Assembly (NCBI RefSeq): GCF_014851585.1
Contig: NZ_JACVAB010000001.1
Span: forward strand, 868,001-932,000
Length of the DNA stretch: 64,000 nucleotides
Reading direction: 5' to 3'
DNA from: Agrobacterium sp. AGB01
GTDB taxonomy: Bacteria > Pseudomonadota > Alphaproteobacteria > Rhizobiales > Rhizobiaceae
The notes beneath the pieces were generated by a model. That model saw nothing but the letters and a program-made list of their open reading frames with translations, ran no database searches and was not told the origin of the DNA. Made by a program: the position numbers and the translations under genes. This document shows positions 1 through 9,575 of this stretch, piece after piece; position 1 is the stretch's first letter; each line of letters begins with the position of its first letter.

Positions 1-463
1 GGCCCTAACCGTCGTCATGACGGCTGAATCCTATAGAGAACACTGAACCTTATTCCGTCAAACGCTGATACACGGATTTCGCCCCCAAATTTTGGGGTGT
101 CAAAAAATGGCGTGAGAAAAAACTATTTCATTACAACGGCATAAATCGCCTAAATCTTGGGTTGTTGAAATGAAAGCCCGTGGTTGTAAGATTAATAAAA
201 TCTTAGTGATCTACTACGAGATTTTAGGGGCCAGCCTGTGGATATCCGCGCAGTTGCGTCCAAATTAGCATTAACTATCTGTTAACCATAATGTGGCTTG
301 ATCGCATACTATGCAGTGGTTCGAATACCGAGTGTAGAAGGCGTTTCAGAATGTCAGTGTGACCGCATATAATGAGCCTGACTTATCGCCTTCTTCATAA
401 TGTTGACTCAAGTGCCCATGAGTGTGCCAAAGGTCAATGAATGATGCAGCGAAGGAGAGGAGC
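1..463. other. Intergenic region with inverted repeats
   Basis: No convincing gene is seen before the small ORF at 464; short ORFs here lack a family resemblance. The stretch is A/T-richer than the genes around it. It contains an inverted repeat at 187-205 (arms TAAGATT and AATCTTA, 5-base loop) and a nested dyad at 336-394 listed separately. The end of an upstream gene may lie left of the window. No promoter could be placed with confidence. Confidence 0.5.
336..394 (+). other. Nested dyad in the leader of the small gene at 464
   Basis: Outer arms AGAAGGCG (336-343) and CGCCTTCT (387-394) are perfectly complementary over 8 bases, and inner arms GTCAG (353-357) and CTGAC (378-382) pair inside them. 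If transcribed on the plus strand this would form a two-tier hairpin about 70 bases ahead of the next start codon. It is seen directly in the sequence. Whether it is a leader structure, a small RNA or a protein-binding dyad is unknown. Confidence 0.45.
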
Positions 464-670
464 ATGGCAGACATTATCAAACTGGACAGTGCGAATGATC
501 GCTCTTTCCATGGTGTGAAAGCGAAAAACAGCCAAGCCATCAACGGTCCGGCGCAAATCCTGTTTTTCACTGGCGTGCGTTATGAACGCCGCCCGACGGA
601 ACCGGAAACACCGGCACCCACAACGACCAACGGTCGACCTGTACAGCCAGGAAAAGCCGTCAAATCCTGA
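464..670 (+). CDS. Small hypothetical protein, 68 aa
   Basis: A short hydrophilic protein starting MADIIKLDSANDRSFHG. The ATG at 464 is preceded by a clear ribosome binding site (GGAGAGG at 454-460), so the longer reading from 422 is unlikely. There is no signal peptide or membrane segment. The middle (ILFFTGVRYERR) is hydrophobic then basic, and the tail is rich in Pro and Thr and probably disordered. It resembles small conserved proteins of unknown function in Rhizobiaceae, from memory only. It stands alone, convergent with the DUF1254 gene that follows. Confidence 0.6.
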   Translation: MADIIKLDSANDRSFHGVKAKNSQAINGPAQILFFTGVRYERRPTEPETPAPTTTNGRPVQPGKAVKS

Positions 671-722
671 TGGACCGCATCAGTCAACATGCAGGTAGCG
701 GGTCAATATCCGCTAGGTGTTA

Positions 723-1271
723 TTATTGCCATTGAAATGGTTCGCATTTCGCCTGATCCAGAAATGTCTCGGCTTCCTGAACGAAGCTGCTCTGCGGCGT
801 CATTGTCCGCAAAACCGCATATCCCTCTGTTTGAACAGATGATGTCAGAATGGCCTGTGCCAGCGCTGCAGGCTGCGATTTGCGGATTGTTGAAAGCTGC
901 ACCGGTGTCGCCACCAGAATATCCATCACACCTTCGGCCGATGTGCGGTCATTCATGCTGAACACTTCGTTGGATGCGCTGTCGTAAATGGCAATCGACC
1001 AGAACGGCACATTGCCGAAGGCAGTCAACCGCAAGGGCATCTCTTCAATGTCAAAGGTGCAGACGGCCACCTTCATGAACGGGTCGCCACTGCCAAGTGC
1101 TGCCTTGTCACGCTTATCCTTCAACAGATGAAACGTGTTGGCGGGCCCTTCGGCCATTGAGCGCGTATAGGCATCACGATTGCTGAAATGCGGAACAGCC
1201 AGCACGATGATGAGGTGCAGCAGGGCTGCACCGATCAGGCCGGTAAAGATTGCCAGTGCGATCCTAAGCAT
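723..1271 (-). CDS. DUF1254 domain protein, membrane-anchored
   Basis: A 182-residue protein that begins with a hydrophobic helix (about residues 1-25, LRIALAIFTGLIGAALLHL), giving an inner-membrane anchor or uncleaved signal. The rest fits the DUF1254 type: a short beta-rich periplasmic domain with VPFWSIAIYDSASNEVFSMN near the centre. The ATG at 1271 has a G-rich Shine-Dalgarno just upstream; a GTG at 1277 is an alternative. It overlaps the DUF1214 gene upstream by 8 bases, so the two are probably translationally coupled. In many bacteria DUF1254 and DUF1214 are parts of one chain; here they are two genes. Function unknown. Confidence 0.7.
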   Translation of the reverse strand: MLRIALAIFTGLIGAALLHLIIVLAVPHFSNRDAYTRSMAEGPANTFHLLKDKRDKAALGSGDPFMKVAVCTFDIEEMPLRLTAFGNVPFWSIAIYDSASNEVFSMNDRTSAEGVMDILVATPVQLSTIRKSQPAALAQAILTSSVQTEGYAVLRTMTPQSSFVQEAETFLDQAKCEPFQWQ

Positions 1272-1881
1272 TGCCACACCCCGTACGGATAATGCTTGGC
1301 ATGGTCAGATCGATAAGACCGGAGCTGCCCGCGACGGGTGTGTCGAGCAGTGTTAGCACCAGTTTGAACTCTCCGCTTGCGGGAATGGCCAGCCAGTTGA
1401 ATGTCTGGGCGGTGGAGGCGACAGCGATATCGATATCACCCTCAGGACCGCGCAAAAGCGTGCGTGAATTCAACGCCGCCGGCCGCCCGCTGCCGTCGTC
1501 CAGCAGATTGCCCTGCATATCGGCAGCGTAAAGCGTCCAGAAGCGGGCAGGTGGTGTCACGCCCTCGATATTGTATCTGCAGCCGCCGACCAGTCTGTTG
1601 CCTTGATTGTCGACTGTTGCGGTAAAGGCCAGGCCCTCGGCGGTGCCGTACAGCAACTTGCCAGCGTCTGCGCGGTGAGATTTGGCATAGGGATCGGCAT
1701 TGACTGTTTGGGCTTCCGGGAAGGCGTCCCATTGGCCGATCCGGATGGAACCGAAACCGGAGGTCGCTTCCAGCGCTGCTAATGTCGAGACAATGCCGCC
1801 ACCAAAAGCGATGACCAGCATGATGGCGACAAGAAAGGGAACCCTTAGCACTTCTATATTTCCTGTTCCGAACCGCGCCAT
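1264..1881 (-). CDS. DUF1214 domain protein
   Basis: A 205-residue protein with an N-terminal hydrophobic segment (about residues 15-38) acting as signal or anchor, followed by a domain typical of DUF1214, with FTATVDNQGNRLVGGCRYNI and PPARFWTLYAAD, a conserved Cys-Arg-Tyr core and an aromatic FWTLYA strand. It is the first gene of a two-gene unit with the DUF1254 gene, whose start lies inside its 3' end. The pair lies downstream of, and in line with, the penicillin-binding protein gene but about 300 bases away. The family has no firmly established biochemical role here; exported or periplasmic location is inferred from the hydrophobic N-terminus. Confidence 0.75.
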   Translation of the reverse strand: MARFGTGNIEVLRVPFLVAIMLVIAFGGGIVSTLAALEATSGFGSIRIGQWDAFPEAQTVNADPYAKSHRADAGKLLYGTAEGLAFTATVDNQGNRLVGGCRYNIEGVTPPARFWTLYAADMQGNLLDDGSGRPAALNSRTLLRGPEGDIDIAVASTAQTFNWLAIPASGEFKLVLTLLDTPVAGSSGLIDLTMPSIIRTGCGNA

Positions 1882-2024
1882 GGTTTACCGCGAGTATAAA
1901 GTCAGTCTGCGGAGGCTGGAAGCCTGTCTGGTTTACCTGCCTCAGACCGGCTCCAGCCTGCTGTTTCGTTTGCTTCTCGGGCAAAACCGGTGCCGGTATG
2001 CCCCTGCAAATGTTAGAGCGCCGC

Positions 2025-2041
2025 TGTGTTTTCAAAACACA
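2025..2041. promoter_or_regulatory. 17-bp palindrome upstream of the DUF1214/DUF1254 unit
   Basis: TGTGTTTT-c-AAAACACA is a perfect 8-base-arm palindrome with one central base. It lies 144 bases upstream of the DUF1214 start and 139 bases beyond the end of the penicillin-binding protein gene. It has no run of T after it in either direction, so it looks more like an operator than a terminator. The rest of the 298-base gap (1882-2179) shows nothing else I can name. Confidence 0.35.
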
Positions 2042-2179
2042 TCAAGGGCATTCTAACCTATTGAATCTGCATATCGTGCTTCCCCGGGCATCGTGCTCGT
2101 CCCAGCTCCGATGCATTAGAGGGGTATCACTGATTCCCGTTTTGGGAAATGCAGAGTTTTTGTCATGCCCCGCTTTGGT

Positions 2180-4372
2180 TCAATTCTGCTCTTTGGTTGA
2201 ATTGGATGGAGTGTCGATACCCGCTACCTTTTGCACCGATAGCGACAGGGCAGGTGCATCCTTGAAACGCTTGCTCATGTCACGAATGATGCGAGTTGCT
2301 TCGGTCGAAAGCGAACGGGGACGCACGAATACCGGCATGTTTTCTGTCGCACTGGCCACATTTGCAGACCCTGCCGCCGGTTCCGGACGCGAGCCCGACG
2401 GAAGCGGGTTCTGAATACCGGGGATCGGGCGGAGCTCCATGCCCTGATGGGCATAATCCATCAGCCGCTTGAAGGTCATCGCAGGCAAGGCACCGCCGGT
2501 CATGTTGTTCATCGGAGAGAAATCGTCATTACCAAACCATACGGCGGTGGTGTAGTTGCCGGTAAAGCCGACATACCAGGCGTCGCGGTAGGACTGCGAT
2601 GTGCCGGTCTTGCCGCCGCTGACAATGCCGTTGTCCAGTGCGCCACGGCGGGCGGTACCATTGACCGGAATAGTCACCAGCATGCGGTTCATTTTGGAGT
2701 TGGCTTCTTCGCTCAAGACGCGGCGGGCAGGTTGTTCGTCGCGTTCGAAATCGTAGAGCACATTGCCTTCGTAATCGAGCACCTGTTCGATACCATGGCG
2801 ACGCGATTGCATGCCGTCTGCCGGGAAAACAGCGTAACCGGTGGCCTGATCAAGAACGGTCACTTCCGACGTGCCAAGGGGAATGGTCTTGTCTTCGCGC
2901 AGCGGGGTCATCACACCCATGGCCTTTGCCGTATCGACAATGACCTTGGTGCCGAGAACATCCTTTGCGAGGCGTACCGGCACTGTGTTGTAGGACTTGG
3001 CCAGAGCGGTTTCCAGCGTCACCTTGCCAGCGTAAGAGCGGCCATAATTCTGTGGCGACCAACCGCGCCAGGTCACAGGCGCATCGGAAATCAACGTTTC
3101 CGGCTTGTAACCCTTTTCCATGGTGGCGGCATAGGTATAGACCTTGAAGGACGAACCGGGCTGGCGAAGCGCATTGGTGGCGCGGTTGAACTGGCTTTCG
3201 CCATAGTCACGACCGCCGACCATGGCACGCACGGCGCCACCGTTTTCGATCATCACCATTGCGCCCTGTTTGACGCGGTAGCCTTCGCCATATTCGCGAA
3301 GACTGGATTCCATCGACTGCTCGGCGACGCTTTGCAAGCCGGTATCAACCGTGGTGCGTACCACCACAGTGTGATCCTTGAATTTGCCGGAGGCCGAAAG
3401 TTTCTGCACCTCGTCGAAGGCCCAGTCGAGGAAGTAGTCGGGGGTCTTGACCTCGGCACGGTCGATTACCGTCGCCGGGTTGCGGCGCGCACCAATAACC
3501 TGACCTTCGGTCATCAGGCCGCCCTGAACAAGGTTGGACAGAACCTGGTTGGCGCGGGCACGTGCGGCAGGCAGGTTGGCATGCGGGGCGTATTTCGCCG
3601 GTGCCTTGAACAGGCCAGCAAGCATGGCAGATTCCGCCAGTGTGACGTCGCTCAGGTTCTTGCCGAAGTAAAACTGTGAGGCCGCAGCCGCACCAAAGGT
3701 GCCGCCGCCCATATAGGCGCGGTCAAGATAAAGGCTAAGGATTTCTTTTTTCGACATGTTGGCTTCAAGCCAAAGCGCGAGGAAAGCTTCCTTGACCTTG
3801 CGTTCCAGCGACCGCTCATTGGTCAGGAACAGGTTCTTGGCCAGCTGCTGGGTCAGCGTCGAGCCGCCTTGGACGACGCCGCCCGCGCGGGCGTTTTCGC
3901 TCATGGCACGGGCAAGACCTATAAAGTCGATACCGAAATGTTCAAAGAAGCGACGGTCTTCCGTTGCCAGAACCGCCTTGATGAAATGGTCGGGCAGTTC
4001 ATCAATTGGCACTGAGTCTTCATGGATAATTCCTCGATGGCCAATTGTATTGCCGTAACGGTCCAAAAAGGTCACGGCGAAGTCGCCACGATATCGCCAG
4101 TCTTTTTTGGTTTCTTCAAAGGCAGGCATGGCAAGCGTCAGCAACAGCACGGAACCGGCGGCTCCAAGCGTCAGCGCATTGCCTGTGAGGTTGATAAGAT
4201 GTTTTTTCCAACCCTCGACATGGAATTTCCGCGAAAAGATCGTTACTTCTTCCCAGAGGTCAACGAGGCGGAACCCTGCGGTCCACAAGCTGGAATCGAT
4301 CCATGAATCGATTCGCAAGAGAATGTGGCGCTTGCGTTTGAGCGGTTTATTTGTGTTCTTGTCTTCCTGCAC
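2180..4372 (-). CDS. Class A penicillin-binding protein (PBP1A family)
   Basis: A 730-residue bifunctional peptidoglycan synthase. After a basic cytoplasmic tail comes one membrane helix (about residues 65-82). The glycosyltransferase (family GT51) domain follows, with the catalytic EDRRFF motif at 138-143 and the GGSTLTQQLAKNL motif near 169-181. The transpeptidase domain has the SxxK nucleophile motif SSFK at 407-410, then SYNT and GGKTGTSQ boxes. All key residues are present. The length fits the family, and the C-terminal tail is short and Pro/Ser-rich. It acts on lipid II at the inner membrane face in the periplasm. It is divergent from the YcgN-like gene. Confidence 0.93.
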   Translation of the reverse strand: MQEDKNTNKPLKRKRHILLRIDSWIDSSLWTAGFRLVDLWEEVTIFSRKFHVEGWKKHLINLTGNALTLGAAGSVLLLTLAMPAFEETKKDWRYRGDFAVTFLDRYGNTIGHRGIIHEDSVPIDELPDHFIKAVLATEDRRFFEHFGIDFIGLARAMSENARAGGVVQGGSTLTQQLAKNLFLTNERSLERKVKEAFLALWLEANMSKKEILSLYLDRAYMGGGTFGAAAASQFYFGKNLSDVTLAESAMLAGLFKAPAKYAPHANLPAARARANQVLSNLVQGGLMTEGQVIGARRNPATVIDRAEVKTPDYFLDWAFDEVQKLSASGKFKDHTVVVRTTVDTGLQSVAEQSMESSLREYGEGYRVKQGAMVMIENGGAVRAMVGGRDYGESQFNRATNALRQPGSSFKVYTYAATMEKGYKPETLISDAPVTWRGWSPQNYGRSYAGKVTLETALAKSYNTVPVRLAKDVLGTKVIVDTAKAMGVMTPLREDKTIPLGTSEVTVLDQATGYAVFPADGMQSRRHGIEQVLDYEGNVLYDFERDEQPARRVLSEEANSKMNRMLVTIPVNGTARRGALDNGIVSGGKTGTSQSYRDAWYVGFTGNYTTAVWFGNDDFSPMNNMTGGALPAMTFKRLMDYAHQGMELRPIPGIQNPLPSGSRPEPAAGSANVASATENMPVFVRPRSLSTEATRIIRDMSKRFKDAPALSLSVQKVAGIDTPSNSTKEQN

Positions 4373-4541
4373 GTCGCGACCATGTCCTGTTCGGGTCTGA
4401 AAGGAATGCTTGACGCATTGAGCTTGCGCGGGTCATTCCTCGGCATCGGCCCCTGTAGATAAGAAATACCGCATATCTCGATGCTTGACGAGGTAGCAAA
4501 ATCCGGCGATGGCGCGCGATGATGAAATGGAATGATGAATA

Positions 4542-5015
4542 ATGAGTGACCTTCCGTTCTGGAAAACGAAATCGCTGGAGGAAATGACGACACAGGAGTG
4601 GGAAAGCCTCTGTGACGGCTGCGGCCTGTGCTGTCTTAACAAGCTGGAAGACTGGGACACCGGCGATGTCGTATTCACCTCCGTTCGATGTCAGTTGCTG
4701 GATGGCCATTCCTGCCAGTGCAGCGATTACCCCAATCGTCGCGCAACGGTGCCAGAATGCATCCAGCTGACCCCGGAACTGGTCGATGAAATCGGTTGGC
4801 TGCCTCCGACTTGCGGTTACCGGCTGGTGCGTGACGGTGACGACCTCTACTGGTGGCATCCGCTGGTGTCTGGAGACAAGGAAACTGTTCACATTGCAGG
4901 TATTTCGGCACGTGACCGCACTGTGAGCGAGCTTGACGTCGACGTGGATGATTTCGAGGACCATGTGGTCGACTGGCCGCTTCGGGTGGGAGAAAACGCG
5001 CCTGAGCGCCCCTGA
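4542..5015 (+). CDS. YcgN-like cysteine cluster protein (UPF0260)
   Basis: A 157-residue soluble protein matching the UPF0260/YcgN family in length and in its cysteine pattern: [11 protein letters not shown] near the start, then [18 protein letters not shown] and PECIQL, followed by a PPTCGYRL motif. The clustered Cys residues look like a metal or iron-sulfur site, known of the family in general but not proven. It overlaps the start of the methyltransferase ORF and is divergent from the penicillin-binding protein. Biological role not established. Confidence 0.88.
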   Translation: MSDLPFWKTKSLEEMTTQEWESLCDGCGLCCLNKLEDWDTGDVVFTSVRCQLLDGHSCQCSDYPNRRATVPECIQLTPELVDEIGWLPPTCGYRLVRDGDDLYWWHPLVSGDKETVHIAGISARDRTVSELDVDVDDFEDHVVDWPLRVGENAPERP

Positions 5016-5631
5016 CACCAAAAACAACGGCAAGGAGATCAGTGAAACCGTCATTGATCTCTACCGTGCCCACGCCGCGGAGTTCGATCAGTCGCGTGGC
5101 AAGGACATGCGGGAAGCATCGTGGTTTGATCGCTTCCTGTCTCTCATACCTGCCTCATCGCATATTCTTGATATCGGCTGTGGTTCGGGCGAACCTATAG
5201 CGCGTTATTGCATCGAGCGCAGTTGCGCTGTAACCGGTATTGATGCGTCCGGCGAATTGATTGCGTTGTGCCGCTCGCGTTTTCCAAATCACCGCTGGCA
5301 TGTCGAGGATATGCGTCAGCTTGATATCGGCCAGCAATTTGATGGCCTGATTGCCTGGCACAGCTTTTTCCACCTGACGCCGGATGACCAGCGCTTAATG
5401 TTTCCGCGTTTTGCCAGCCACGCAAAATCCGGCGCCGCACTGATGTTTACCTCGGGGCCGACCGCCGGCGAGGTGGTTGGTGAGTGGCAGGGCAGGCCGC
5501 TTTATCACGCCAGCCTTTCTGCAGAAGAGTATCGCCAGCTACTACATGACAACGGATTTCGAGTGTTGCATCACAGGGTAGAGGATCCCCAGTGTGGTGG
5601 CGCAACCGTGTGGCTGGCACAGAAAAACTGA
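4933..5631 (+). CDS. Class I SAM-dependent methyltransferase
   Basis: The protein carries the SAM-binding glycine motif [15 protein letters not shown], an acidic loop [11 protein letters not shown], and a later [17 protein letters not shown] segment, all typical of class I (Methyltransf_11/25 type) enzymes. The substrate cannot be told. The reading frame opens at 4933, inside the YcgN gene, but the first 35 or so residues do not look like the family. The conserved part starts near [15 protein letters not shown] at about 5044, and no ATG, GTG or TTG lies in frame just before it, so the true start is uncertain (ATGs at 4933, 4948 and 4963). Translational coupling to the upstream gene is likely. 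Confidence 0.85.
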   Translation: MTSTWMISRTMWSTGRFGWEKTRLSAPDTKNNGKEISETVIDLYRAHAAEFDQSRGKDMREASWFDRFLSLIPASSHILDIGCGSGEPIARYCIERSCAVTGIDASGELIALCRSRFPNHRWHVEDMRQLDIGQQFDGLIAWHSFFHLTPDDQRLMFPRFASHAKSGAALMFTSGPTAGEVVGEWQGRPLYHASLSAEEYRQLLHDNGFRVLHHRVEDPQCGGATVWLAQKN

Positions 5632-5767
5632 TACGCACCATCCTCTCTCACAACACCCTTCGATCACTGAGCACGGCAAGCGCATCCATTAAACGGCTAT
5701 TTTTATTGAGATTTACGCCAGGGCTGGCCTAGTTTTGCCACGCTTCAATAAAAAACAACACCGTCCC

Positions 5768-5798
5768 TTGACCTTACCATGATGGGAAGCCCTACATA
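5768..5798 (+). promoter_or_regulatory. CueR/HmrR-type copper promoter of copA
   Basis: A -35 box TTGACC at 5768-5773 and a weak -10 box TACATA at 5793-5798 are separated by 19 bases, the long spacer typical of MerR-family promoters. Between them is the imperfect dyad ACCTTACC...GGGAAGCC, close to the copA operator pattern of enterobacteria and rhizobia. It lies 90 bases ahead of copA. Activation by the HmrR product encoded just downstream is the natural reading. Confidence 0.75.
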
Positions 5799-5887
5799 GG
5801 GTTCAGCGAAAGACGATTGCGCTGACTAGCGCCGTTTTGATTATGAGATCCATCTGACATCCGGGGGGATCTCAAAAAGGGGTTCCC

Positions 5888-8467
5888 ATGAACGAGACCA
5901 TTAAACACATCCACTCCGCTGAGCCGGTTTCCGTTCCCGTTGAAGGTATGACATGCGCTTCCTGCGTTCGCCGGGTGGAAACAGCCGCCGCGAAGGTGCC
6001 GGGCGTTGCAGCCAGTTCCGTCAATTTTGCTACCAAGAAACTGACCGTTGAACCTGGCGACGGTTTTTCGGCCAAGGCACTGGCCGCTGCCGTGAAAAAA
6101 ATGGGTTATGAGGTAACCCCGAACCATCTTGAGCTGAATTTCGAAGGATTGAACAATTCTCAGGAAGCCGAACGTCTTAAATCAGTGCTGGAAGCGGTCG
6201 CGACAGTGGTCAATGTTCACGTCGATGCTGAACAGGGCGCTGTCCATATCGAGACAATTGGCGGGCGCCACGAGCGCGACACACTGTTGCAAACGGCCAA
6301 TGCGGCCGGTTTCAAAACAAAGGTGGTATCGGGTACGGCACATCACGCCCATGCGGGCCATGCACATGCTGGCCATACCAGCGATACATCGGGTGATCAA
6401 CCCTCCCATGGTGGCCATGACCACATGCAACATGTTGGCAGCGAGGCGTCCTTAAAGCGTGACCTGTTGATTGGTGGCGCGCTGACTTTGCCGCTGTTTA
6501 TTCTCGAAATGACTGGCCATATCTACGAGCCATTCCATCACTGGCTGATGGGCGTCATTGAAACGCAGACGCTGTATTACATCTATTTTGCGCTGGCGAC
6601 AGTGGTCATCTTTGGCCCCGGCTGGCGTTTCCTGAAGGCGGGCATTCCGGCATTGTTGCATGGCGCACCGGAGATGAATTCGCTGGTGTCGCTTGGTGTC
6701 CTCGCTGCCTACGCCTATTCGGTGTTTGTCACCTTTGCACCAGACCTGCTGCCCTATGAAGCGCAGTTCGTTTATTACGAGGCGGCCACCGTTATCGTGG
6801 TGCTCATTCTGACGGGGCGTTTGCTGGAAGCACGTGCGAGCGGCAAAACCGGCGATGCCATTCGTAAACTCGCCAGTCTGCAAGCCAAAACCGCACGTGT
6901 TGAACGTGAAGGTCAGGAAATCGAGATTTCTCCTGATGACGTGGTGCTGGGTGATGTCATCATCATTCGCCCCGGCGAGCGTATTGCCGTTGACGGTGAG
7001 GTGGTTGAGGGCGCGTCTTTCGTCGATGAATCGATGATCTCGGGCGAACCGGTGCCGGTTGAAAAAACAGTTGGCGCAACGGTGATCGGTGGCACGATCA
7101 ACAAGACAGGCGGTTTCAAGTTTAAGGCGACCAAGGTTGGCGGCGATACCATGCTGGCGCAAATCATCCGCATGGTTGAAGAGGCCCAGGGTTCCAAACT
7201 GCCAATCCAGTTGCTGGTCGACCGGGTCACGGCCTTGTTCGTGCCAGTGATCATCGCCATTGCCATTATCACCTTCTTTGTCTGGCTGACCTTTGGTCCG
7301 TCACCGGCCTATACCTATGCTCTGGTCAATGCCGTTGCGGTACTGATCATTGCCTGCCCATGCGCCATGGGCCTGGCAACTCCGACGTCCATCATGGTTG
7401 GAACGGGCAGGGCAGCTGAGCTTGGTGTGTTGTTCCGCAAGGGGGATGCCCTGCAAGCCTTGCGTTCTGCCGAAATCGTCGTTGTCGACAAGACCGGTAC
7501 TGTTACCAAGGGAAGCCCGGAACTGACCGATCTCGTGGTGGCGGAAGGTTTTGGCGAGGCGGAGGTGTTGCGTCTGGTTGCAGCTGTTGAAGCGCGCTCC
7601 GAGCATCCGATTGCCGAGGCCATCGTGAAGGCTGCCAAAGACCGGGATTTGGGTGCCGTAAAAGCTGCACAGAATTTTGAGAGCGTCACCGGCTACGGCA
7701 TTGCGGCAACAGTCTCCGGCCGCAAGGTTGAGGTCGGTGCTGATCGTTTCATGAAAAAGCTTGGGCTTTCCGTTGACGTGTTCACTGAGGTTGCCAACCG
7801 TCTGGGCGACGAGGGCAAGAGCCCGCTTTATGCGGCAGTCGATGGCCAATTGGCTGCGATCATTGCCGTTGCCGATCCGCTGAAGCCGACCAGTGTCACT
7901 GCCATCAGGGCGCTGCAGGATATGGGCGTTGAGGTTGTCATGGTGACCGGCGACAATGAGCGCACCGCCAAGGCGATTGCCCGCCAGGTTGGCATTACCC
8001 GCGTCGTGGCGGAAGTGTTGCCGGAGGGCAAGGTCAAGGCCATCCATGATCTGCGTCAGGGCGGCAAGACGCTTGCCTTTGTTGGTGATGGCATCAATGA
8101 CGCTCCAGCCCTTGCCGAGGCCGATATCGGCCTTGCCATTGGCACGGGTACCGATGTTGCAATCGAAAGTGCCGATGTGGTGCTGGTGGGTGGTGACCTG
8201 ACCGGCGTGGTCAATGCCATTGAAATGAGCCGTGCGACCATTCGCAACATCAAGGAAAACCTATGCTGGGCCTTTGGGTACAACGTTGCGCTAGTGCCGG
8301 TGGCGGCAGGCGTGCTTTACCCGTCCTTTGGCATTCTATTGTCACCAATGCTCGGCGCGGGCGCCATGGCGCTTTCCAGTGTCTTTGTGGTGGCCAATGC
8401 GCTGCGACTGAAAACCGTCAGGGTTTCGCACCATGACATGTCTCAACAGGGAACCCATGCCGCATGA
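5888..8467 (+). CDS. copA: Copper-exporting P1B-type ATPase
   Basis: An 859-residue P-type ATPase that pumps Cu(I) out of the cytoplasm. The N-terminal heavy-metal domain has the CxxC site MTCASC (Cys 23 and 26). A second domain-like segment without CxxC follows, then a His-rich linker (about residues 150-180). The membrane metal site CPC is at 490-492, the phosphorylated Asp of DKTGT at 534, and a [10 protein letters not shown] hinge motif is near the end. Length matches rhizobial CopA/ActP. It is the first gene of copA-hmrR-copZ; its TGA overlaps the hmrR ATG. Confidence 0.96.
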   Translation: MNETIKHIHSAEPVSVPVEGMTCASCVRRVETAAAKVPGVAASSVNFATKKLTVEPGDGFSAKALAAAVKKMGYEVTPNHLELNFEGLNNSQEAERLKSVLEAVATVVNVHVDAEQGAVHIETIGGRHERDTLLQTANAAGFKTKVVSGTAHHAHAGHAHAGHTSDTSGDQPSHGGHDHMQHVGSEASLKRDLLIGGALTLPLFILEMTGHIYEPFHHWLMGVIETQTLYYIYFALATVVIFGPGWRFLKAGIPALLHGAPEMNSLVSLGVLAAYAYSVFVTFAPDLLPYEAQFVYYEAATVIVVLILTGRLLEARASGKTGDAIRKLASLQAKTARVEREGQEIEISPDDVVLGDVIIIRPGERIAVDGEVVEGASFVDESMISGEPVPVEKTVGATVIGGTINKTGGFKFKATKVGGDTMLAQIIRMVEEAQGSKLPIQLLVDRVTALFVPVIIAIAIITFFVWLTFGPSPAYTYALVNAVAVLIIACPCAMGLATPTSIMVGTGRAAELGVLFRKGDALQALRSAEIVVVDKTGTVTKGSPELTDLVVAEGFGEAEVLRLVAAVEARSEHPIAEAIVKAAKDRDLGAVKAAQNFESVTGYGIAATVSGRKVEVGADRFMKKLGLSVDVFTEVANRLGDEGKSPLYAAVDGQLAAIIAVADPLKPTSVTAIRALQDMGVEVVMVTGDNERTAKAIARQVGITRVVAEVLPEGKVKAIHDLRQGGKTLAFVGDGINDAPALAEADIGLAIGTGTDVAIESADVVLVGGDLTGVVNAIEMSRATIRNIKENLCWAFGYNVALVPVAAGVLYPSFGILLSPMLGAGAMALSSVFVVANALRLKTVRVSHHDMSQQGTHAA

Positions 8468-8892
8468 ATATCGGGCAAGCTTCATTAGCCTCCGGCGTCT
8501 CTGCCAAGATGATCCGTTATTATGAGCAGATCGGCCTCATCCATCCGGCAGAGCGAACTGGCAATAATTACCGGGTGTATGGCGAGCAGGATATTCACAA
8601 CCTGCGCTTCATCAAGCGGTCGAGAACGCTCGGCTTTTCACTGGAGGAGACCGAGACGCTGCTAAAACTCTGGCAGGACAAGAGCCGGGAAAGCAGCGCC
8701 GTGAAGGAAATTGCGCTCTCGCATATCGCCGATCTTGAACACAAGATCGCAGAAATGAAGAGCATGGTGACGACCCTGTCACACCTGGCCCATTGCTGCG
8801 GTGGCGACCACAGGCCCGATTGCCCGATCCTCGATGATCTCGCCGGGTTTGACGTGCCGCCATCCAACCCATCTCACCGTCATAAAAACTGA
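8464..8892 (+). CDS. hmrR: Cu(I)-responsive MerR-family regulator
   Basis: A 142-residue MerR-type regulator with the N-terminal helix-turn-helix ([21 protein letters not shown]), a long coiled dimer helix, and the C-terminal metal loop with Cys 112 and Cys 120 separated by seven residues, which is the Cu(I)/Ag(I)/Au(I) CueR signature; a further Cys sits at 111. It most likely activates the 19-bp-spacer promoter ahead of copA. The start overlaps the copA stop (ATGA), so it is co-transcribed and coupled. In rhizobia this gene is called hmrR; cueR is the enterobacterial name. Confidence 0.93.
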   Translation: MNIGQASLASGVSAKMIRYYEQIGLIHPAERTGNNYRVYGEQDIHNLRFIKRSRTLGFSLEETETLLKLWQDKSRESSAVKEIALSHIADLEHKIAEMKSMVTTLSHLAHCCGGDHRPDCPILDDLAGFDVPPSNPSHRHKN

Positions 8893-8913
8893 AACAGCAT
8901 GAAAGGAAATATC

Positions 8914-9117
8914 ATGAGCGATACCGTAACATTCCATGTGCCGGACATGACCTGCGGCCACTGTGAAAAGACCGTGCGTGGCGCGCTGGCAGATGTACTG
9001 CCGGATGCAGAGGTCAGCATCGATCTTTCGACACATAGCGTGTCTGTTACAGGAAATGCGCAGACTGCCGAAGAAGCCATTCGCGGGGCTGGTTACAGTC
9101 CTGAAAAGGCAGCGTGA
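8914..9117 (+). CDS. copZ: Copper chaperone, heavy-metal-associated domain
   Basis: A 67-residue single HMA-domain protein with the metal motif MTCGHC (Cys 14 and 17) on the expected first loop, and the usual ferredoxin-like length. It would carry Cu(I) to CopA. The ATG at 8914 has the binding site GAAAGGA; an in-frame ATG at 8899 has none, so the shorter form is preferred. It is the last gene of the copper operon, 21 bases after hmrR. Confidence 0.9.
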   Translation: MSDTVTFHVPDMTCGHCEKTVRGALADVLPDAEVSIDLSTHSVSVTGNAQTAEEAIRGAGYSPEKAA

Positions 9118-9137
9118 CAGCCGCCAGTACCTTTCAC

Positions 9138-9181
9138 GTCGCCATCAATGGCCTGTTGAAGACCAGACATTGATGGTGATG
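9138..9181. terminator. Hairpin at the copZ / SMR convergent junction
   Basis: Arms CCATCAATG (9142-9150) and CATTGATGG (9168-9176) pair perfectly over 9 bases with a 17-base loop, with partly paired flanks (GTC and GAC). The hairpin spans the stop codon of the SMR gene and lies 24 bases past copZ. There is no T-run, so intrinsic termination is only a suggestion. Confidence 0.35.
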
Positions 9182-9474
9182 ACGCCGGCCATGATGAGCG
9201 CAATGCCGATAATCGCCGGCAGGTCCAGCTTCTGGCCCATTAAAACCCAACCGATAATGGAGATCAGAACAATGCCGGTGCCGGACCAGATGGCATAGGC
9301 CACGCCGACAGGGATGGTTTTCAGCGTGATCGACAAGAAATAAAACGCCGCACCATAACCGACCACTACAATGAGTGACGGTACCAATTGGCTAAAGCCA
9401 TGCGACGCTTTTAGGGCAGCCGTGGCGATGACTTCCGAGACAATTGCAATGCCAAGTGCGAGATATGCGTTCAT
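9145..9474 (-). CDS. emrE: Small multidrug resistance efflux protein (EmrE-type)
   Basis: A 109-residue, four-helix SMR protein that exchanges protons for lipophilic cations across the inner membrane as a dimer. The essential membrane Glu is in helix 1 (Glu14 in IVSEVIATAALKAS), and the AYAIWSGTGIVLISIIGW segment is very close to EmrE itself rather than to the SugE/Gdx branch, as judged by eye. The ATG at 9474 gives EmrE-like length; a GTG two codons upstream is possible. It is convergent with the copper operon. Confidence 0.88.
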   Translation of the reverse strand: MNAYLALGIAIVSEVIATAALKASHGFSQLVPSLIVVVGYGAAFYFLSITLKTIPVGVAYAIWSGTGIVLISIIGWVLMGQKLDLPAIIGIALIMAGVITINVWSSTGH

Positions 9475-9575
9475 GCCCACGCATCAAGCAGAAAAGCGAA
9501 ATCTCGTCACGTGAATTTTCGATGATTTCAGGTCCATAAACGAGCCGACGCCGGTTATGTCGACCCGATCATCTG

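Noticed and set aside
2447..3679. A 410-residue open frame on the plus strand
   Set aside because: It is antisense to the penicillin-binding protein, which has all its catalytic motifs; the plus-strand product is His/Gly-rich noise from codon bias.
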